Under the pieces are notes generated by a model, which ran no database searches, was not told the origin of the DNA, and saw nothing but the letters and a program-made list of their open reading frames with translations. The position numbers and the translations under genes are program-made. Below are positions 7,232 through 10,817 of a stretch of 10,817 bases of DNA, piece after piece. How positions within the stretch are numbered: the first letter of the stretch is position 1; every line of letters begins with the position of its first letter. The stretch comes from Vicinamibacteria bacterium (GTDB lineage Bacteria > Acidobacteriota > Vicinamibacteria > Fen-336 > JAGNNV01): positions 1 through 10,817 of the forward strand of contig JAENWE010000262.1 of the NCBI GenBank assembly GCA_016650185.1, read 5' to 3'.

Positions 7232-8241
7232 AGGCCGCGGTTCTCTACGGTCCAGGCGACGTACGCGTAGAGGACCTGGAAGACCCGATTCCGGGGCCGG
7301 GCGAGATCGTGGTTCAGACCCTGGCCGCGCTCACCTGCGGCACCGACCGGAAGGTGGTTACCCGCGGCTATCACGACAAGATGCTGCAGCCGCCCTGCGT
7401 GTTCGGCCATGAAGGGGCGGGCCGGGTGGCGGCGGTGGGCGAGGGGGTGACCTCTTTCAGGATTGGGGACGGTGTCGTAGCCGCGAACTCGGCGCCGTGC
7501 GGCCAGTGTCGAGCCTGCCTGCGCGGACGCCACAGCCTCTGCAAGGATCTGCTTTTCTGGAACGGCGTGTTTGCGGAGGCCTATCTCGTTCCGGCCCGCG
7601 TGGTTGAGAAGAATGTCCTGCGCCTCGGGGAAGTGGCGCCTCAAGATGCGGCCATGACGGAGCCCCTGGCCTGCTGCCTGAAAGGCGTGTTGGACGCGGG
7701 GGTGGGGGAGGGCGATCGGGTGCTGGTCATTGGCGCGGGCGCGATCGGTCTGTTGCTCATCCGGCTGTGTCAATTGAAAGGCGCCCACGTCGCTGCGGCG
7801 GCTCGACGCCCGGAGGCACTGCATATGGCGACGGCGCACGGAGCGAACGAAGCCGCGCAGATCCTCTTCGCCGAACCCGGCTTGACGCTCAGCGGAACGG
7901 CCGATCCTCTTTTCGATGTCGTGTTTGACGCCGGCGGTGCGGCCCAGACCGCATCGCTCGCCGTGCGTTCGGCCGCCCGCGGCGGAACGGTGAGTCTGTT
8001 TGCCGGCTGCCCTTCCGGCACGAAAGTCGAGATCGACGTCACCCGCGTCCACTACGATGAGATCAGGATTCTCGGAAGTTTCCACCACGACCCGGCTGCT
8101 TTCCGCGAAGCCTTCCGGCTCATCGAGACTAAGAGCATCGTGCCGGCCGACTTCGTGTCGGCCAGGAAGACGCTCGCGGAGTTGCCGGACAGCCTCATCA
8201 ATCCAGAGGTCGGGTCGCTGAAGACGTTGGTCGTGTTCTAG
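7228..8241 (+). CDS. Second zinc-dependent medium-chain dehydrogenase, paralogue of its neighbour
   Basis: A 337-residue zinc-dependent medium-chain dehydrogenase opening with MKAAVLYGPGDVRVED from a GTG start that overlaps the previous stop (GTGA at 7228-7231). The overlap implies translational coupling and matched production. Catalytic zinc ligands are Cys37 (TCGTD), His61-Glu62 (GHEGAG) and Glu145 (TEPLACC); structural zinc cysteines are Cys91, Cys94, Cys97 and Cys105. The Rossmann loop is GAGAIG (169-174). Where the neighbour has Asp201, this protein has Ala192 followed by Arg193-Arg194, which by family rules suggests NADP(H) preference. The C-terminal half contains ILGSFHHDP (281-289), resembling the IxGSxxxxP segment of threonine and sorbitol dehydrogenases. 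The two enzymes may act in sequence, or in opposite directions on related compounds; that is inference. Stop TAG at 8239-8241 is 20 bp from the convergent gene, with no terminator hairpin visible in the gap. Confidence 0.93.
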   Translation: MKAAVLYGPGDVRVEDLEDPIPGPGEIVVQTLAALTCGTDRKVVTRGYHDKMLQPPCVFGHEGAGRVAAVGEGVTSFRIGDGVVAANSAPCGQCRACLRGRHSLCKDLLFWNGVFAEAYLVPARVVEKNVLRLGEVAPQDAAMTEPLACCLKGVLDAGVGEGDRVLVIGAGAIGLLLIRLCQLKGAHVAAAARRPEALHMATAHGANEAAQILFAEPGLTLSGTADPLFDVVFDAGGAAQTASLAVRSAARGGTVSLFAGCPSGTKVEIDVTRVHYDEIRILGSFHHDPAAFREAFRLIETKSIVPADFVSARKTLAELPDSLINPEVGSLKTLVVF

Positions 8242-8261
8242 GCCGCTCGTGCAAGGCCCAT

Positions 8262-10817
8262 CTACGGTTCCCTGGCGTACCGGAGCGGTCGATTGGGTGT
8301 GCGCGGGAGAGTGTCGAAGACCGGGTAGCCCTTCGTCTGGTCGGCTCCCGACATCGGTTCCAGACTTAGAAGCGCGGTGAAGCCCGGGGCGATGGTGGTG
8401 ATGGGTTGCCGCTCGCCGCTGCGCAGGGCCCAATGGGCGACGCGCACGCGGTTGTCCGATGGAAGACCGAGGACAAGCTCCATGATCTCCCATTCACAGA
8501 CGATCAGCGCATCTCGATAAGGAGAGATCTCGCGCAGGCTGGGCGCGCGCGAGCAAACGCGCAATTCGGCCCGCGCGTTGATGGGTCCGACCGCTTTCGG
8601 GGGGAGCGTCTCCTCGATCAACGGCACGGGCGGCAGATCGCGCCGCCAGCGTTCCAGGTCAAGTGAGTCCACATGCACATCCGGGTAGCGGTCGCTGGCC
8701 GCGTGCGAGGTCATCCGCTGCGGCCGGCCCAGGATTTCCAGAGTGGCCGGATTGAGGGGAGCGACGAAGATGTCGTAGTTCGACTTGAAATGGTCGTGGT
8801 CGCCTGCGGACGCGCCAAAGGCCAGCATGCGGCCGTCTCGCGACAACATCGGGAAGTAGGCGTAACGCTGATTGCCGGGGATGCGTGGGTCGAGGTGGTC
8901 CAGCAGCGTGCCCGTCTTCCCGGTCGCGAACTCGACGGAACGCACCGGCCCTCCCGCTCGCTCAACCCAGAAACCGAATCGTCCATCGTGAGAGAAGTAT
9001 GGCTCGCAGCCCGGCCACCGTTCGGCCTCGGCGATTCGCTTTGACCCGGAGTCGTACCGCGAGAATGTGGGCGAACCGTTCACCGCGTGCCGCCCGGTGG
9101 CATCGACGAGCCAGGCCAGCTTGATTCTCGGCTCGTCGCTCAATATGGATGTGCGGCCGCTCGCAGTGTCGAGCAGGAAAGTGCGACCCTCATGGCCTAT
9201 GAAGCTCAGCTCCCGATCGTTCCGCCAGACCACCGCCCGGTTGCCCCATCCGTAAGGGCGGGCCTCCGCGACCAGTGTGCGTTCCCCTCCTCCGTCGAGT
9301 CTCAACAGCCGGAGATCTCCAGCCACCTCCAATTCTGGATACTCGTCCACTGGCACCGATCGGCTGAGATACGCCACCATGGAACCGTCCGGGCTGAGGT
9401 GAGCACAGCAGTGCTGGCGTCCCGCTTCGCTCCTGGAGAGCTGGCGCGGTGGCGAGCCCTCGAGTCGACGCGTCCAGATCCGCCAGTCGCCCGTGCGGTT
9501 CGATTCCCAGACCACGAAGCCGCGGGCCGGCAAGGGTTGCTCGGGCCGTCGCGTAATCGAGGCGGGCGCGACCCCGGTTGAAGGATCGGGCGAAAGGCTC
9601 ACGAGCGTCCACTCTCCTGACGACAACTCCCTCTCCGAGAACTGATAGATGACCAAACGCTTCCCGGCGAGGTGGTCGCGGCCGCGGGCCAGATCGGCGG
9701 CCAGTCGCTCGCGACCGGCCGAGGGCCCGCCCGCGTTGATCGCCAGTCTGTCCACGGGCCGGCCAAAAAAGTAACTCAACTGTTCCGCGAACCCGGCGCC
9801 CTCGCTGAAGCCCAGCTCGGGCTGAGAGTAGATGTTCGTGAAACTGTCGCCCAGTAGCAAGACGTCTGCAGTCTTGTCCGGCTCCCACAACTGTCCGTCC
9901 TCGCGGAAGACCTGCTGGCTGCGCACCAACTCAGCCGGGTAGACCTCGCGGCCTGCGGGAAGACGAAGGAGGGCGGCGAGATCGCCGCGGCCTCGGACCC
10001 ATGCCTCCCGCCTCGTGTACGCCGCGCGCCGGTCCGCAGGGAGCGGAACACGGCGGTTGACAAAAGCGACCAGGTTCTCGGCCGAGAACTCCATTGCCTG
10101 TGGTGTCCAGTGAGTGTCGGTTCGCAAATACTGGGGCCAGGGCTTCTGGCGCCTCGCCTCCCCCAGTTGCGCACCGGGCGCGTAGGCGGGGATCCCCATG
10201 TCCGACAAGCGGGCGAGGAATCGCGCGAAGGAGGCATTGGACAGAGGCAGGGTGTCGATCAGCCCTGAGGCGAGGCCCTCAGGATGGATTGCAGGCTTGA
10301 CCGGCGTTGGGACCACGACGAGTCCGATGCCGCGGTCGGCGAGTTGGGTTGCGAAGTCGCTGATCGCGAGCAGCGGATCGGGCTGAGGGCGCGCCTTCCA
10401 GGTCGGGCCCCCTGCCGCGTGGCGTGCGAGGGCTGCCGGCTCGAGAAAACCAGGACCGGTCAGGTAGTCCACCGCCGGACGGAAGTACAGCCATCCCTGA
10501 CGTCCCCTCACCACCTGGTCGGTGCCCGAGTTGAGCAGACGAGTCAGAATCCACTGTATTTCGGGTCCCGCCTTTCCGCTCACCAGGGAGCGTTCCATCA
10601 GTCCGCCTTCGAACAGGTTGATTGCGGCGAGGATCTGCCGGTTGGCTGCGAGCGGTCCCGACTGGGTCACCGTCCGCCAGAACCCCTCGTGTGCGGTCGC
10701 GAGTCTTCGCCATGGTGAATCGGCGCCTGCCGCCTCTCTTCGAATCTCCAGGGTGGTTACACTCAAGAGCAGGGCCAGGAAGGCAGCGCTCAGGAAGCGT
10801 GCGAGCGCCGGCCGCAC
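8262..10817 (-). CDS. AlgX/AlgJ-like SGNH O-acetyltransferase fused to TolB-like beta-propeller, open at right edge
   Basis: At least 851 residues, beginning at a GTG exactly on the window edge, so the true start may lie beyond. A hydrophobic N-terminal segment (about 6-22) suggests a signal peptide or anchor and export. Residues about 100-400 form an SGNH domain of the alginate O-acetyltransferase AlgX/AlgJ type: GWLYF at 109-113, the catalytic D-x-H in TDTHW (Asp234, His236), and the nucleophile Ser325 in LLGDSF. About 430-720 contain WD40/TolB-like propeller blades marked by LSPDG (474-478), FSHDG (608-612) and LSRDG (658-662). Residues about 735-851 form a further compact block, including PYRDAL (766-771) and VAHWAL (793-798), which I cannot name. 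AlgX-type proteins move acetyl groups onto exopolysaccharide in the periplasm, with a membrane-bound MBOAT partner; none is in view, and it would most simply lie past the right edge. The ordinary AlgX partner domain is a carbohydrate-binding module, so the propeller may replace it. Stop TAG at 8264-8262. Confidence 0.88.
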   Translation of the reverse strand: MRPALARFLSAAFLALLLSVTTLEIRREAAGADSPWRRLATAHEGFWRTVTQSGPLAANRQILAAINLFEGGLMERSLVSGKAGPEIQWILTRLLNSGTDQVVRGRQGWLYFRPAVDYLTGPGFLEPAALARHAAGGPTWKARPQPDPLLAISDFATQLADRGIGLVVVPTPVKPAIHPEGLASGLIDTLPLSNASFARFLARLSDMGIPAYAPGAQLGEARRQKPWPQYLRTDTHWTPQAMEFSAENLVAFVNRRVPLPADRRAAYTRREAWVRGRGDLAALLRLPAGREVYPAELVRSQQVFREDGQLWEPDKTADVLLLGDSFTNIYSQPELGFSEGAGFAEQLSYFFGRPVDRLAINAGGPSAGRERLAADLARGRDHLAGKRLVIYQFSERELSSGEWTLVSLSPDPSTGVAPASITRRPEQPLPARGFVVWESNRTGDWRIWTRRLEGSPPRQLSRSEAGRQHCCAHLSPDGSMVAYLSRSVPVDEYPELEVAGDLRLLRLDGGGERTLVAEARPYGWGNRAVVWRNDRELSFIGHEGRTFLLDTASGRTSILSDEPRIKLAWLVDATGRHAVNGSPTFSRYDSGSKRIAEAERWPGCEPYFSHDGRFGFWVERAGGPVRSVEFATGKTGTLLDHLDPRIPGNQRYAYFPMLSRDGRMLAFGASAGDHDHFKSNYDIFVAPLNPATLEILGRPQRMTSHAASDRYPDVHVDSLDLERWRRDLPPVPLIEETLPPKAVGPINARAELRVCSRAPSLREISPYRDALIVCEWEIMELVLGLPSDNRVRVAHWALRSGERQPITTIAPGFTALLSLEPMSGADQTKGYPVFDTLPRTPNRPLRYAREP

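Noticed and set aside
8242..8261. Possible bidirectional terminator in the convergent gap
   Set aside because: The 20-bp gap has no hairpin beyond a 4-bp GGCC self-match and no T-run on either strand.
7150..8493. 447-codon minus-strand frame opposite the second dehydrogenase
   Set aside because: Mirror-register shadow of a gene with complete zinc and Rossmann motifs; its own product has no recognisable feature.
1..10817. CRISPR arrays, tRNA or rRNA genes, insertion sequences, integrases or phage genes
   Set aside because: No direct-repeat arrays, transposase motifs, terminal inverted repeats or tRNA-like folds were seen, and the coding genes fill almost the whole window.

Overview
This is a GC-rich window (roughly 65% G+C by eye) with six protein-coding genes packed end to end and no RNA genes, insertion sequences, phage genes or CRISPR. 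It looks like ordinary chromosome of a Gram-negative environmental bacterium. The window does not fix the lineage. A fused E1 alpha-beta oxo-acid dehydrogenase, a membrane-anchored penicillin-acylase-family protein and a TolB-type propeller protein would all fit Acidobacteriota, Gemmatimonadota, Planctomycetota or Myxococcota; this is inference. Most starts lack a clear Shine-Dalgarno sequence.

Layout, left to right. (1) 1-1506, minus strand: N-terminal 502 residues of a PAS-PAS-GGDEF-EAL cyclic-di-GMP signalling protein, cut by the left edge. Its GGDEF domain is degenerate in three places but keeps an intact RxxD inhibitory-site motif. (2) 1507-1630: a 124-bp spacer with a nested inverted repeat. 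(3) 1631-4039, minus: penicillin-acylase-family N-terminal nucleophile hydrolase with an N-terminal membrane anchor and the classical Ser1, His23 and Asn244 beta-chain spacing. (4) 4043-6088, minus: a 681-residue fused E1 alpha-beta thiamine-diphosphate 2-oxoacid dehydrogenase, three bases upstream of gene 3 and so clearly co-transcribed with it. (5) 6089-6172: an 84-bp divergent promoter region. (6) 6173-7231 and 7228-8241, plus: two zinc-dependent medium-chain dehydrogenases overlapping by GTGA, with different residues at the cofactor-selecting position. (7) 8262-10817, minus: an AlgX/AlgJ-like SGNH O-acetyltransferase domain fused to a TolB/WD40-like beta-propeller and an unrecognised C-terminal domain. 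It converges on gene 6 with a 20-bp gap and is open at the right edge.

How the genes may work together. The centre is a divergent metabolic module: two alcohol/polyol dehydrogenases facing an oxo-acid decarboxylating E1. This would suit oxidation of a hydroxy compound followed by oxidative decarboxylation to an acyl-CoA, but no E2 or E3 is in view and the substrate is unknown. The co-transcribed acylase could release an amide-linked substrate or act on acyl-homoserine lactones; neither can be decided here. The flanking genes concern surface lifestyle (c-di-GMP signalling, and polysaccharide O-acetylation) and need not be related to the central module.

No clear case for an entirely new system was found. 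The most unusual items are the SGNH-propeller fusion with its extra C-terminal domain and the degenerate GGDEF with a retained I-site.
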